A stretch of 64,000 nucleotides of DNA from an uncultured Gammaproteobacteria bacterium (lineage in GTDB: Bacteria > Pseudomonadota > Gammaproteobacteria > Eutrophobiales > Eutrophobiaceae), in assembly GCA_951812995.1 (NCBI GenBank), contig CATOTD010000003.1, positions 88,825 through 152,824 of the forward strand. The letters are read 5' to 3'. The translations under genes and the position numbers were made by a program. Positions 1-8,740 of this stretch are shown here, piece by piece. The notes below the pieces were generated by a model. It saw only the letters and a program-made list of their open reading frames with translations. It did no database searches and had not been told where the DNA came from. Position 1 is the first letter of the stretch, and every line of letters begins with the position of its first letter.

Positions 1-17
1 GCTTAGGGAGTTGGCTA

Positions 18-692
18 ATGACGGCTGATCATTCATTTATCGACTTAATCCTTAACGCCAGTCTGTTAGTTAAATTTGTCATGCTGATACTGGTTATGGC
101 ATCACTGGTGTCATGGGCCATGATATTCAATAAAAGACGCTTGCTGAAACACGCCAAAAATGAGGCCGACTTATTTGAAGAACGCTTTTGGTCTGTGGAA
201 GATCTCAATCCATTGTATACAAGGGTGAGTGCTAAATATTATGCACCGAGCGGCATGGAGAATATATTCGAGGCGGGTTTCAAGGAATTTGCGCGTTCTC
301 AAAAGCAGGATAATATCGATCCAGAAGCCGGCGTTGATAATGCACAACGGGCGATGCGCATCGCGATGAATAAGGAGGTAGACGATCTTGAGACTAACCT
401 TTCCTTTCTGGCGACGGTCGGATCAACCAGCCCCTACATCGGCCTCTTCGGGACCGTCTGGGGCATTATGAACAGTTTCCAGGCACTTGGCGGCGTACAA
501 CAGGCGACCATTGCCATGGTCGCGCCTGGTATCAGTGAAGCGTTAATTGCAACGGCTATGGGTTTGTTCGCCGCGATACCGGCGGTTATCGCGTATAACC
601 GCTATACTTACGACGTTGAGCGCTTACTCAATCGATATGACAACTTCATGGAAGAGTTCACATCCATCTTACACCGACACGCGCATAGCTGA
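18..692 (+). CDS. tolQ: Tol-Pal proton channel subunit TolQ
   Basis: Inner-membrane subunit that, with TolR, forms the proton channel energising TolA during outer-membrane constriction. The 224 residues match the usual family length. Three hydrophobic segments are visible: about residues 15-38, 130-155 and 165-195; the middle one holds the conserved TSPYIGLFGTVWGIM signature. A GGAG ribosome site sits 7 bases before the ATG. It is the first gene of tolQRAB-pal-cpoB; the gene that usually precedes it (ybgC) would lie outside the window. MotA/ExbB paralogues are the only realistic alternative, and the tolRAB-pal neighbours exclude them. Confidence 0.97.
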   Translation: MTADHSFIDLILNASLLVKFVMLILVMASLVSWAMIFNKRRLLKHAKNEADLFEERFWSVEDLNPLYTRVSAKYYAPSGMENIFEAGFKEFARSQKQDNIDPEAGVDNAQRAMRIAMNKEVDDLETNLSFLATVGSTSPYIGLFGTVWGIMNSFQALGGVQQATIAMVAPGISEALIATAMGLFAAIPAVIAYNRYTYDVERLLNRYDNFMEEFTSILHRHAHS

Positions 693-700
693 GCCGACTC

Positions 701-1123
701 GTGAGACAGCGTATACGCAAGAGACCCGTGTCCGAGATCAATGTTGTGCCTTACATTGATGTCATGCTGGTGTTACTCATCATCTTTATGGTCACCGCAC
801 CGCTACTCAACCAGGGTGTGACAGTGGACTTGCCGCAGGCACCCTCCGCCCCCTTGCCGCCGAGTGAGCAAGAGCCGGTCATTATCAACGTTGATAAAGA
901 CGGCAATGTCTTTATCAATTATGGCGCGGATCAGGATAATCCTATAGCGGCTGATCGGTTGCTGCATCGTGTCAGTGCATTACTCAAGTATCAACCGCAT
1001 ATCCCGGTGCTTGTTGGTGGCGATGCGAACGTTGCCTACGGGCGGGTTGTGCAAGTCATGACGTTGTTGCAACAGGCTGGCGTGCCAGCCGTGGGCATGA
1101 TAACCGACCCCCCTGAAGGTTAA
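701..1123 (+). CDS. tolR: Tol-Pal proton channel subunit TolR
   Basis: ExbD/TolR-family partner of TolQ. A short basic cytoplasmic tail (RQRIRKRPVSEINVVPYIDVM) leads into one membrane helix at about residues 18-37; the Asp at the start of that helix is the family's proton-carrying residue. The rest is the periplasmic dimer domain. The start is GTG, chosen because it keeps the conserved N-terminus and lies 8 bases after tolQ. 140 residues is normal for TolR. It is co-directional and tightly packed with tolQ and tolA, so one transcript is likely. Confidence 0.96.
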   Translation: MRQRIRKRPVSEINVVPYIDVMLVLLIIFMVTAPLLNQGVTVDLPQAPSAPLPPSEQEPVIINVDKDGNVFINYGADQDNPIAADRLLHRVSALLKYQPHIPVLVGGDANVAYGRVVQVMTLLQQAGVPAVGMITDPPEG

Positions 1124-1124
1124 T

Positions 1125-1997
1125 ATGCAAGCAACCTGGGGCTGGACCGCAAGGTCGATTGTATTGTCAATACTGTTGCACTTAAGCATAGGGGTTGTGT
1201 TGATCTACAGCTTTGACTTCACACCCAAACCAACACCGCCACAAAAGCCGATTGTCAATATAGTCAAGGCTGCCGCCGTTGATAAAAAACAGGTTGAGCT
1301 GGAACTGGCACGTCTAAAGAGGCAAGAAGATGAAAAAATAGCAAAAGCAATCGAACGTCAAAAAAATCTGGAAAAGCAAGCAGATGCTGCAAAAAAGAGA
1401 CGGCAACAAGAAGAAAAAAGATTAGACGATATAAAAAAGCAGAAAGCACAAGAAGAAGCGCAGATCAAAAAATTGGCACTTGAGAAGAAGCGCAAACAAG
1501 CCGCAGAGCAAAAAAAGAAAGATGATGAACGAAAGCGTAAACAAGCCGCAGAGCAAAAAAAGAAAGATGATGAACGAAAGCGCAAACAAGCCGCAGAGCA
1601 AAAAAAGAAAGATGATGAACGAAAGCGCAAACAAGCCGCAGAAAAAAAACGGCTGGCGCAAGAAAAAGCATTGCAAGATCAACTTGATGCGGAATTAAAG
1701 GCAGCCCAGCAAGCGCGCGATAACGCGATATTGGCAAAATACATGAACTTGATCCAAAACGATATTTCAAATAATTTTAATCTTTCCGGTCTGCCTCAAG
1801 GTCTATCTTGCGTGATCCTGATCCGGATGCTTGAAGGCGGCAACGTCGTTGAGGCCGTGATTGTAAAATCGAGTGGTAATGACTTGTTTGATCGACGTGC
1901 ACAAAAAGCCGTTTATTCGGCATCACCCTTGCCCGTGCCGAGTGAACCGCGATTGTTTGAACAGATGCGGAATATACGATTTACATTCAAACCCTAA
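1125..1997 (+). CDS. tolA: Tol-Pal periplasm-spanning protein TolA
   Basis: Links the TolQR motor to TolB/Pal across the periplasm. Residues about 11-28 form the single membrane anchor. Residues about 45-200 are an extremely Lys/Glu/Gln/Ala-rich helical stalk containing a near-perfect 15-residue repeat. Residues about 205-290 form the globular C-terminal domain (SCVILIRMLEGGNVVEAVIV, then a PLPVP motif). The ATG comes one base after the tolR stop. 290 residues is shorter than E. coli TolA (421) because the stalk is shorter. TonB-like C-terminal folds are related, but the operon fixes the call. Confidence 0.95.
   Translation: MQATWGWTARSIVLSILLHLSIGVVLIYSFDFTPKPTPPQKPIVNIVKAAAVDKKQVELELARLKRQEDEKIAKAIERQKNLEKQADAAKKRRQQEEKRLDDIKKQKAQEEAQIKKLALEKKRKQAAEQKKKDDERKRKQAAEQKKKDDERKRKQAAEQKKKDDERKRKQAAEKKRLAQEKALQDQLDAELKAAQQARDNAILAKYMNLIQNDISNNFNLSGLPQGLSCVILIRMLEGGNVVEAVIVKSSGNDLFDRRAQKAVYSASPLPVPSEPRLFEQMRNIRFTFKP
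1488..1644 (+). repeat. 45-bp in-frame tandem repeat in the tolA stalk
   Basis: Three full 45-bp copies and a partial fourth encode the 15-residue unit KRKQAAEQKKKDDER. The copies differ by about one base (aagcgc versus aagcgt), so the expansion is recent or homogenised. The unit starts at codon 122. Because it is a multiple of three, gain or loss of copies would change stalk length without breaking the frame. Confidence 0.95.
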
Positions 1998-2010
1998 GGT
2001 ATAATGAAAT

Positions 2011-3306
2011 ATGAACTTTTTTCTAAAGCTATTAATCTCTGGATTGATATTTATATCACTACCCGCCCAGGCCGTGCTCGACATCACGATTACGCAAGGT
2101 GTTGAACGCGCCCTACCGATTGCCATTGTGCCTTTTGGCTGGTCACAAGCGAGTAGTGTCGCGCCTGTCGACCTAAGCGCAATCATACATCACGATCTTG
2201 CGCGTAGCGGTCGCTTTGATGTCATGGACGCGCAAGATCTACCACAACGACCAACCGATTTTAACGCTATCAACTTTAACGATTGGCGCAAATTGCGCAT
2301 GGAGAATATTCTGATTGGCAATCTCAGTCTAACCGACTCGGGTGAGTATGAAATCAGCTTTCGCTTGATTGATGTCTATCATCGTAAACAAATCGCTGGA
2401 TTCAAAATCCCGGCAACGGCTAATCTATTGCGTCGCGTAGCCCATCAGATTAGCGATATTGTGTTTGAAAAACTGACCGGAATAGCCGGTGCCTTTGATA
2501 CGCGCATTGCTTACATAACCGTAAAGCAGCATAAAACAGGCAAAATGCACGCGCTACACATGGCCGATGTTGATGGTCATAATACGCAGATTTTACTTGA
2601 GTCTCCTGAACCACTGCTTTCACCCGCCTGGTCGCCAGACGGCAAGAAGATTGCCTATGTTTCTTTTGAAGGGAAAAAATCGGCTATTTATGTACAAGAT
2701 ATTGCAACTGGCAACCGTGAGCGCATCGCCGCCTACGAGGGTATAAACAGCGCACCCGCGTGGTCTCCCGAAGGCACTCGACTGGCCATGACGCTGTCCA
2801 AAGATGGTAATACTGAAATCTATATCATGAGTCTGCACTCAAAGACACTAAAACGTATGACGCACCATAGCAGTATTGATACCGAACCGGCCTGGTCACC
2901 AGACGGCCGTAAATTGGCGTTTACATCTGATCGTGGTGGCGGACCACAAATCTATGAGATCGACGTAAACGGCGGCCAGCCGAGACGTGTTAGCTTTGAA
3001 GGCAAGTACAACGCCCGCCCATCCTATGCACCAGACGGAAAAACGATAAGCCTGGTGCACGCCATTGATGGTTCATATCACATCGGCCTGTTGGATCTTG
3101 GTAACGGTTACATCAACATATTAACTGGCGCAAAGTTGGATGAATCACCCAGCTTTGCACCCAATGGCAGCATGATTATCTACGCCACTACGGGTGTACG
3201 CGGCACGCAGTTAGCCACTGTTTCAACGGATGGTCGGATCCATCAACGCCTGCGACTGCAACAAGGCGATGCCCGTGAACCCACATGGAGTCCATTTTTA
3301 AAATAA
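2011..3306 (+). CDS. tolB: Tol-Pal periplasmic beta-propeller TolB
   Basis: Periplasmic protein that binds Pal and TolA. A signal peptide occupies about residues 1-22 (hydrophobic core ending AQA). Residues about 25-165 are the N-terminal alpha/beta domain. From about residue 190 on there is a beta-propeller built of repeated AWSPDGKKIAYVS-like blades; at least five blades are visible. 431 residues matches the family. It starts 13 bases after tolA in the same operon. Confidence 0.97.
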   Translation: MNFFLKLLISGLIFISLPAQAVLDITITQGVERALPIAIVPFGWSQASSVAPVDLSAIIHHDLARSGRFDVMDAQDLPQRPTDFNAINFNDWRKLRMENILIGNLSLTDSGEYEISFRLIDVYHRKQIAGFKIPATANLLRRVAHQISDIVFEKLTGIAGAFDTRIAYITVKQHKTGKMHALHMADVDGHNTQILLESPEPLLSPAWSPDGKKIAYVSFEGKKSAIYVQDIATGNRERIAAYEGINSAPAWSPEGTRLAMTLSKDGNTEIYIMSLHSKTLKRMTHHSSIDTEPAWSPDGRKLAFTSDRGGGPQIYEIDVNGGQPRRVSFEGKYNARPSYAPDGKTISLVHAIDGSYHIGLLDLGNGYINILTGAKLDESPSFAPNGSMIIYATTGVRGTQLATVSTDGRIHQRLRLQQGDAREPTWSPFLK

Positions 3307-3386
3307 ACGGTTTATATTATAGACTTGCTTTTGAATGCTATGCTATCTAACACAACATCATTGAATGCTACACAGGAGAAAAAATT

Positions 3387-3920
3387 ATGTTCATTCGTTT
3401 TTTACTAACCATAAGTCTCGCCAGTTTATTGTTCGGCTGTAGCACTGGCAGTGTTAAAGAAGACGTGCCGGTTGCTGTGGAAGATCTCAGTGACCAACAA
3501 AACGACCGTGCTGATGACACAAGTGCCAAGACCTATGGTGCCGATGACAATGCAACATCCGCATTCAATCAGCTTGACGATCCGCAAAGCCCGTTATCGA
3601 TTCGGATCATCTATTTTGAATATGACAGTAGCGAAATAAAATCCGAGTATCGTGCGGTTATTGAAGCGCATGCCGCCTACCTAAGTCAAAATGCAGACAC
3701 TATCATCACCCTTGAAGGGCATGCCGATGAGCGCGGTTCACGTGAATATAACCTGGCACTTGGCGAGCGCCGAGCGCAATCTATCAAACAACAAATGCTG
3801 TTGCTTGGTGTGTTGTCAGGCCAGATTAGACTGGTCAGTTATGGCGAAGAGCGACCCTTTGTTGATGGCCATGACGAATCATCATGGCAACAAAATAGGC
3901 GTGTTGAGATTTTATATTAA
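3387..3920 (+). CDS. pal: Peptidoglycan-associated lipoprotein Pal
   Basis: Outer-membrane lipoprotein that binds peptidoglycan and TolB. A lipobox LFGC places the lipidated Cys at residue 18. An acidic linker follows, then an OmpA-type peptidoglycan-binding domain (IYFEYDSSEI near residue 75 and LEGHADERGSREYN near residue 105). A clear AGGAG ribosome site precedes the ATG. The 80-base gap after tolB may allow separate transcription, as in other Tol operons, but I see no definite promoter. Length is typical. Confidence 0.97.
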   Translation: MFIRFLLTISLASLLFGCSTGSVKEDVPVAVEDLSDQQNDRADDTSAKTYGADDNATSAFNQLDDPQSPLSIRIIYFEYDSSEIKSEYRAVIEAHAAYLSQNADTIITLEGHADERGSREYNLALGERRAQSIKQQMLLLGVLSGQIRLVSYGEERPFVDGHDESSWQQNRRVEILY

Positions 3921-3942
3921 GGCTGATCATGGAGGGTATAGT

Positions 3943-4833
3943 ATGCGTATTTTTATCTGTCTCTTGAGTCTGGTTTTTAGCATCACCACTGCCGCAGAAA
4001 CAGACTCTACGACGCATAAAGCGCCAGTGCTTGAACCCGCCACGCAGAATTTTGACGGACGCTTGCATAGAATAGAGAAGATTCTCGACAGCCGCGCTTT
4101 ATTAAACATGCTCGAATTAATTGAATCTCTCAAAACCGATGTTAATTTCCTGCGTGGCGAAATCGAGTTACAAGCACATAACATCGATCAACTTAAACAA
4201 AAACAGCGTGAACTCTACACGGATATCGACCGGCGGCTACAGCGTCTGGAAGCAAATAATGCCATAGCAGAATCAACGGTTGCTGAGCAAGTATTGGAAA
4301 CAATGGCCGATCAGCAGGCGAACGGAATTGCAGCATCTGGCGATGAGCCAGGTCTTGACGTTGTAACAACCCCTGATCTTCCAACAAATATTCCAACAAA
4401 CACGGAAGCGGGTGCTAAGCAAAAAACCACTGATCCACAAACAGCGACGATGGTCTATCAGCGTGCATTCAAATTATTGAAAGAATCACAATATAGTCAG
4501 GCACAAAAAGCGTTTAAAGGTTTTTTAAACGATTATCCGGATGATGTTCTCGCTGACAATGCGCAGTATTGGCTTGGTGAGACGAGCTACGTTATGCAGC
4601 AATATGATATCGCTATTAACGAATATCAGGCCTTGCTCAATACTTTTCCAGATAGTAAAAAGGCATCGCAGGCCTTATTAAAAATGGGTTACAGCTATGC
4701 CGAATTGGACAATGCGACCGAGGCGCGGAAAATATTGCTTGAAGTCATAAAACAATACCCGGGTACGACTGCCGCACGACTGGCAGATGAACGCTTGCAA
4801 AAGTTAAACGCCGCTCAAGAATCCAATACTTGA
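3943..4833 (+). CDS. cpoB: Cell division coordinator CpoB (YbgF)
   Basis: Periplasmic TolA-binding protein that coordinates Tol-Pal with peptidoglycan synthesis at division. I chose the ATG at 3943 because it gives a proper signal peptide (MRIFICLLSLVFSITTAAE) and a GGAGG site lies just upstream; an in-frame start inside pal would lack both. After the signal comes a coiled-coil trimerisation segment (about residues 35-105), a low-complexity linker, and tetratricopeptide repeats from about residue 170 to the end (YQRAFKLLKESQYSQA, AQYWLGETSYVMQQYD). 296 residues fits the family. Confidence 0.93.
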   Translation: MRIFICLLSLVFSITTAAETDSTTHKAPVLEPATQNFDGRLHRIEKILDSRALLNMLELIESLKTDVNFLRGEIELQAHNIDQLKQKQRELYTDIDRRLQRLEANNAIAESTVAEQVLETMADQQANGIAASGDEPGLDVVTTPDLPTNIPTNTEAGAKQKTTDPQTATMVYQRAFKLLKESQYSQAQKAFKGFLNDYPDDVLADNAQYWLGETSYVMQQYDIAINEYQALLNTFPDSKKASQALLKMGYSYAELDNATEARKILLEVIKQYPGTTAARLADERLQKLNAAQESNT

Positions 4834-4835
4834 AA

Positions 4836-5522
4836 ATGGATCACGGTGATCCAAAAACCGCTTTGTCAACACAGCAATCACAAGCTACGTGTCGTATTAA
4901 TGAAATATTTTTCTCTATTCAAGGTGAATCGACAAAAACGGGCTTACCGACAATCTTTATTCGCCTAACAGGCTGCCCACTTCGGTGTCGCTATTGCGAC
5001 ACAACGTATGCTTTTCACAAAGGTGAAAAGATGTCACTTGATGCCATCTTGCAAAATATCAGTCAATATCGTACTCAACATGTCACGGTAACGGGCGGGG
5101 AACCATTAGCGCAACAGACCTGCCATGAATTGTTGACAAGATTGTGTGACGAAGGATATCAGGTTTCATTAGAGACCAGCGGTGCAATAGACATTGCGAA
5201 TGTTGAATGCCGAGTTATGAAGATAATGGATATCAAGACACCTGGTTCAGGTGAAGAGACTAAAAATAATTTTGCTAACCTCGCGCATATAACAATGCAA
5301 GATCAAATAAAATTCGTGATTGCTGATCGCGGCGATTATGACTGGTCAAAACAAAAGATAACCGAGTTTAATATGCTCGATTTATGTGAAGTACTCTTCT
5401 CACCCGCACACGATACTCTCAATGCAACGATGCTGGCAGGATGGATATTAGCAGACAATTTGCATGTGCGTTTACAGATCCAATTACATAAATATTTATG
5501 GGGTAATGTGCCTGGTAAATAA
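4836..5522 (+). CDS. queE: 7-carboxy-7-deazaguanine synthase QueE
   Basis: Radical-SAM enzyme converting 6-carboxytetrahydropterin to 7-carboxy-7-deazaguanine for queuosine/preQ0. Visible motifs are FFSIQGES near the N-terminus, the iron-sulfur ligands in CPLRCRYC (C-x3-C-x2-C) and the SAM-binding VTGGEPLAQ. An in-frame TTG at 4830 overlapping the cpoB stop is an alternative start; I prefer the ATG six bases on. About 228 residues is the usual size. QueC follows 50 bases downstream, supporting the pathway. Confidence 0.95.
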   Translation: MDHGDPKTALSTQQSQATCRINEIFFSIQGESTKTGLPTIFIRLTGCPLRCRYCDTTYAFHKGEKMSLDAILQNISQYRTQHVTVTGGEPLAQQTCHELLTRLCDEGYQVSLETSGAIDIANVECRVMKIMDIKTPGSGEETKNNFANLAHITMQDQIKFVIADRGDYDWSKQKITEFNMLDLCEVLFSPAHDTLNATMLAGWILADNLHVRLQIQLHKYLWGNVPGK

Positions 5523-5572
5523 GCGCATACTGCACGCTTGCATAACATTTCCAACCATCATTGATTGACAGT

Positions 5573-6250
5573 ATGACCGCCTTCAAGAAAGCCATCGTCC
5601 TGGTGTCTGGTGGACTCGATTCCACCACGACCCTCGCGATTGCGCAAGCATTGGATTTTGAGTGTTACGCACTGAGCTTTGATTATGGTCAACGTCATAT
5701 TGCGGAATTACAAGCGGCTAGCCTTGTTGCCGAAAAATACAACGTCAAAGATCACAAGATTATAAACATTGATCTAGGCCAGATTGGCGGTTCTGCATTA
5801 ACCGATAACGCCATCGATGTCCCAAAATCGCCAACAGCAGGTATTCCCGTAACCTATGTGCCAGCACGCAATACAATATTTTTATCTTATGCCTTAGCCT
5901 TTGCCGAAGTAGTCGGTGCGAGTGACATCTTTATCGGCATTAATGCGGTTGATTACTCTGGTTATCCTGATTGCCGCCCCGAGTACATCAAAGCCTATGA
6001 ACAACTCGCCAACCTCGCCACAAAAGCAGGCGTTGAAGGCACGTCGTTTACAATACATACGCCATTAATTGCTTTATCCAAAGCAACCATTATAGAAAAA
6101 GGTGTTGCGCTTAATGTCGATTACGCATTAACCGTATCTTGTTATCTGGCGGATAAAAAAGGTCGCGCATGTGGCGTGTGTGATTCCTGTCGCTTCAGAA
6201 AAGCCGGATTTGCAACAGCAAACATCGCTGATCCGACGCATTATCAATAA
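5573..6250 (+). CDS. queC: 7-cyano-7-deazaguanine synthase QueC
   Basis: ATP-dependent enzyme turning 7-carboxy-7-deazaguanine into preQ0. The PP-loop [10 protein letters not shown] lies at about residues 11-20, and a zinc-binding C-x9-C-x2-C-x2-C motif (CYL...ACGVCDSC) near the C-terminus. The ATG at 5573 puts the P-loop at the usual distance; a TTG at 5561 is in frame but adds only four residues. It is the last gene of the tol-que run; downstream the backbone is interrupted by a repeat array and insertion sequences. Confidence 0.96.
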   Translation: MTAFKKAIVLVSGGLDSTTTLAIAQALDFECYALSFDYGQRHIAELQAASLVAEKYNVKDHKIINIDLGQIGGSALTDNAIDVPKSPTAGIPVTYVPARNTIFLSYALAFAEVVGASDIFIGINAVDYSGYPDCRPEYIKAYEQLANLATKAGVEGTSFTIHTPLIALSKATIIEKGVALNVDYALTVSCYLADKKGRACGVCDSCRFRKAGFATANIADPTHYQ

Positions 6251-6264
6251 CATACTGCAATGTA

Positions 6265-6327
6265 AGACCTTTGCACTAAAGCGATACTTGTCCAGCTCGA
6301 TTCGCCCAGCCTGGCCACAACCCAGTT
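6265..6327 (+). repeat. Degenerate pentanucleotide array, locus 1 (left part)
   Basis: Begins with a boundary motif acctttgcactaaagcg, then runs into C-rich pentamers (tccag ctcga ttcgc ccagc ctggc). It is cut off at 6327 by an IS5-like element. The stretch tcgcccagcctggccacaac and the following cccag recur at about 15169-15195 on the far side of the IS-bounded block, suggesting the two were once one array. Confidence 0.75.
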
Positions 6328-7626
6328 GGAGACCTCGAACAACGCTGATTCTGGATGGGTTTTGACGCGAGCACCAGTCGTTGTCACCCGCATAGTGGGT
6401 GTGAAGGTCAAGGTCGGTGGTATTTGAGGCTGTGTTGCGCTGTTTGGGACTGCCAGGGCGGGTATTTCCGGAATTTGGGCGGAGTCAGGCTGTGGCCTGT
6501 CGTCGCTCGTGGAAGATGAGACGGCGGAAGTTGTAGCTCAGGTTGGCCATGGTCATGCGGGCCTTCGCACGGGTTTGGCCGATTGAGCGGATGGTCAGAG
6601 CCATGGGCCCTTTCTCGTAGCCGAACACAGGCGCGGATGGCAGAGCGTGTCGCGTTGCCCCGACGAATATGCCTGGCCATGGGTTTGCCGCGTGGCTTCT
6701 TGCGGTGAATGTGTGAGCGGTACCCTTGCGCCTTCAGCCAAGCCTCATTCCTGGCCGAGCGGTACCCGGTATCAGCCCAAACCGCCTTCGAGCTGTTTGT
6801 CTCGTCCAGAACCGAGGAGCGTTCATGCCCGTCGTAGCGAGCCGCATTCGTGCCAGTCTCACCCCGGATGAAGCGCCATTTGCGGTCAATGGACACGTGG
6901 TTCTTGTACCCAAAGTGCGGAACCGAAATATCGACAAGGCCAGTATCCTCCTCACCCTCCTTGGTCGTCTTGACCTTTGAATACTTGACCGTCCAACGCG
7001 CATCGGTGTCTTTCTGCGCTGCCTTGGACAGATCATCGGGCCAGATGTCAGACGCGGCCTCACCTGCCTTGGCGCGCGCTTTCTCTTCTTTCGTCATCCG
7101 CTGGCGCGGGGCGGAGACCAACGTGGCATCCACAATCTGACCGCCGGTCGGTTTGTATCCCCGCGCGCACAGCTGAGCTTCAAACGCGGCAAACAGGGCC
7201 TTGAAGACACCCGCCTAGGTCAGCTTCTCTCTGAAAAGCCAGATCGTCTTCTGATCAGGTGTCGGCTCCCCGATTTGAAATCCCAGGAACCGCAGCCAAC
7301 TGAAACGGTCACGAATGAGAAACTCCATCCGCTCATCGCTCAGATTGTGCATCGAGGCCAACACCAGCACCTTGAACATCACAACGGCATCATAGGGCGG
7401 GCGACCCCCTTTGGGACGTTCCCCATAGCCAAGCGCTTCAACAAGAACTGGGCGAAACACTTCGAAATCAACGTGCCGCTCCAAAACCTCAAGCGGATCT
7501 CCCATCGCCGAAAGCCGCGCCAAATGATCCGTCAAATCAAACAATCCAGGTGCGGGCATAAACAAAATCCTCCCACATCAAGTGAATCAGATCGTACCAC
7601 AAAATGCACGGTTTTTAGAGGCTTCC
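6328..7626 (-). mobile_element. IS5-family-like element, copy 1 (1299 bp, defective)
   Basis: Ends were set by comparing the three copies: one end reads ggagacctcgaacaac, the other (complement) ggaagcctctaaaaac, imperfect inverted repeats matching at 12 of 16 positions. Its length is identical to the other two copies. Flanks agtt / aact are not a direct repeat, unlike the other copies, so the original target duplication is missing or this copy has recombined. Base composition is visibly more GC-rich than the host genes around it. Confidence 0.88.
6485..7559 (-). pseudogene. IS5-family transposase, copy 1 (amber stop, frameshift)
   Basis: DDE transposase remnant. GGAGG precedes the ATG (MPAPGLFDLTDHLARL). 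The first catalytic Asp (IVDATLV) and second (WADTGYRS) are present. A TAG replaces the Gln codon found in copy 2 just after FREKLT. Near the C-terminus the frame shifts: the expected RVEHVF-like segment with the catalytic Glu is missing and only VFGYEKGPM...RRQATA remains, in another frame. All three copies share this last lesion. Roseobacter-like alphaproteobacterial relatives are my impression only. Confidence 0.88.
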
Positions 7627-8167
7627 AACTGGTGAGGCATACTTGCCAACAAGTAAGTTCAATGGCCAGTAATCGCATAATAAAGGGCTATACCAGACAG
7701 CCAAAAGCTACGCGGCTTTCCGCTACGCTCCAAATTTGCCGCGGATCGCCGGGAATTTTGTCAGATAAAGTATTTCAGAGGAGTAGAGGGGAGTTAAAGA
7801 AAGAATGCTTTCACTAACAAAGCTATCAAAATAGCTGTATTGATACGCACTAAAATTTTAGCCTCAGTTAAGGTTTTATCCATCGTGTCAATATTCTCCA
7901 GCCGCTTCTTTAGCTGTGTCTTTATCTGCCCCAGCTTGGACCAAGGCACGATATAATGCTGTTCCACTCATATCTTGATAATAACACCAATCTTGGCCAC
8001 TCAACCACCCGCTTTTCTTTCTGTCGCATCGCAAGCGTAGACAAAATTTTTGATTTTACCCTTACCTTAGTCGATGCTTTTTCGTGGCTAGAATCGAAGC
8101 TGAGGGCTTCAGTCAATGGCTAAAACGTTAAATATTGTAACAATTCACCATATCAACTGCTTTTGCA
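7627..8167. other. Gene-poor spacer inside the IS-bounded block
   Basis: No intact gene. It holds the minus-strand remnant listed separately at 7794-7971 and otherwise only short reading frames with no recognisable motif. It probably represents debris of several insertions. Confidence 0.5.
7794..7971 (-). pseudogene. Remnant of a small coiled-coil/membrane-tail protein
   Basis: Read on the minus strand, an ATG gives SGTALYRALVQAGADKDTA followed by a break; a second frame then gives NIDTMDKTLTEAK and a hydrophobic tail (INTAILIALLVKAFFL). This resembles small bacterial proteins with an N-terminal amphipathic helix, a coiled coil and a C-terminal membrane anchor, with much of the coiled coil deleted. 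The resemblance is by eye and weak. Confidence 0.35.
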
Positions 8168-8482
8168 TTTAATGGTTATGCGAGCAAGGCCAACAGAGAG
8201 TTGCTTGGCGAGAAAAACCATAAAGACGGGATTATGCACAAGGCGGCCAGGAAACGACCGCTTCGTGAATCACAGAAGCGATTCAACAAGCAGATTTCAA
8301 AGCGACGATTTCGGGTTGAACAGTGTTTTGGCACGATGAAACGCTTGTTTGGTTTGGATCGAGCCCGTTACTTCGGATGCGAGAATACCAACACTCAACT
8401 GACGATGTCAGCGGTAGCGAATAATTTGCTCAAGGGCATCAACAAGTTTACACTTTGTCGTCAAATACCAGTCATTATATAG
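8168..8482 (+). pseudogene. C-terminal fragment of a different IS5-family transposase
   Basis: In-frame text GYASKANRELL, then KDGIMHKAARKRPL and FRVEQCFGTMKRLFG is the C-terminal part of an IS5-type DDE transposase, including the catalytic Glu in VEQCFG. Nothing of the N-terminal half is found upstream, so it is a truncated remnant. It is unrelated at sequence level to the 1299-bp copies on either side. It predates or accompanied assembly of the block. Confidence 0.75.
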
Positions 8483-8740
8483 CCCGGTCGCCGGGAGACG
8501 TGGCTGGGCCACCAAAAAAGGCGGAAAAAAGCCCACAAAGAGACAGAAAATGCCCTGATCTCAACACAGATCGGACAAGCATCGGACGAGCTATACCTTC
8601 AAAAAAGAACATTTAGCTGCAAAGACGGTTAAACTTGTCTGTAAATCGGATAAAATGATAATCAGCCCCATTATTCAGAGGTCTTAATTATGAATTTGGT
8701 GGGTTGGTAGGTAGGCACAGCGCAGAGGACTAGATAGCCA

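Noticed and set aside
1358..1770. Ser/Phe/Cys-rich frames opposite tolA
   Set aside because: Complement of the Lys-rich stalk; no start signals.
6850..7140. Open frames on the strand opposite the IS5 transposases (96, 84 and 74 residues, repeated at each copy)
   Set aside because: They are antisense shadows of a GC-rich transposase gene; they recur only because the element recurs.
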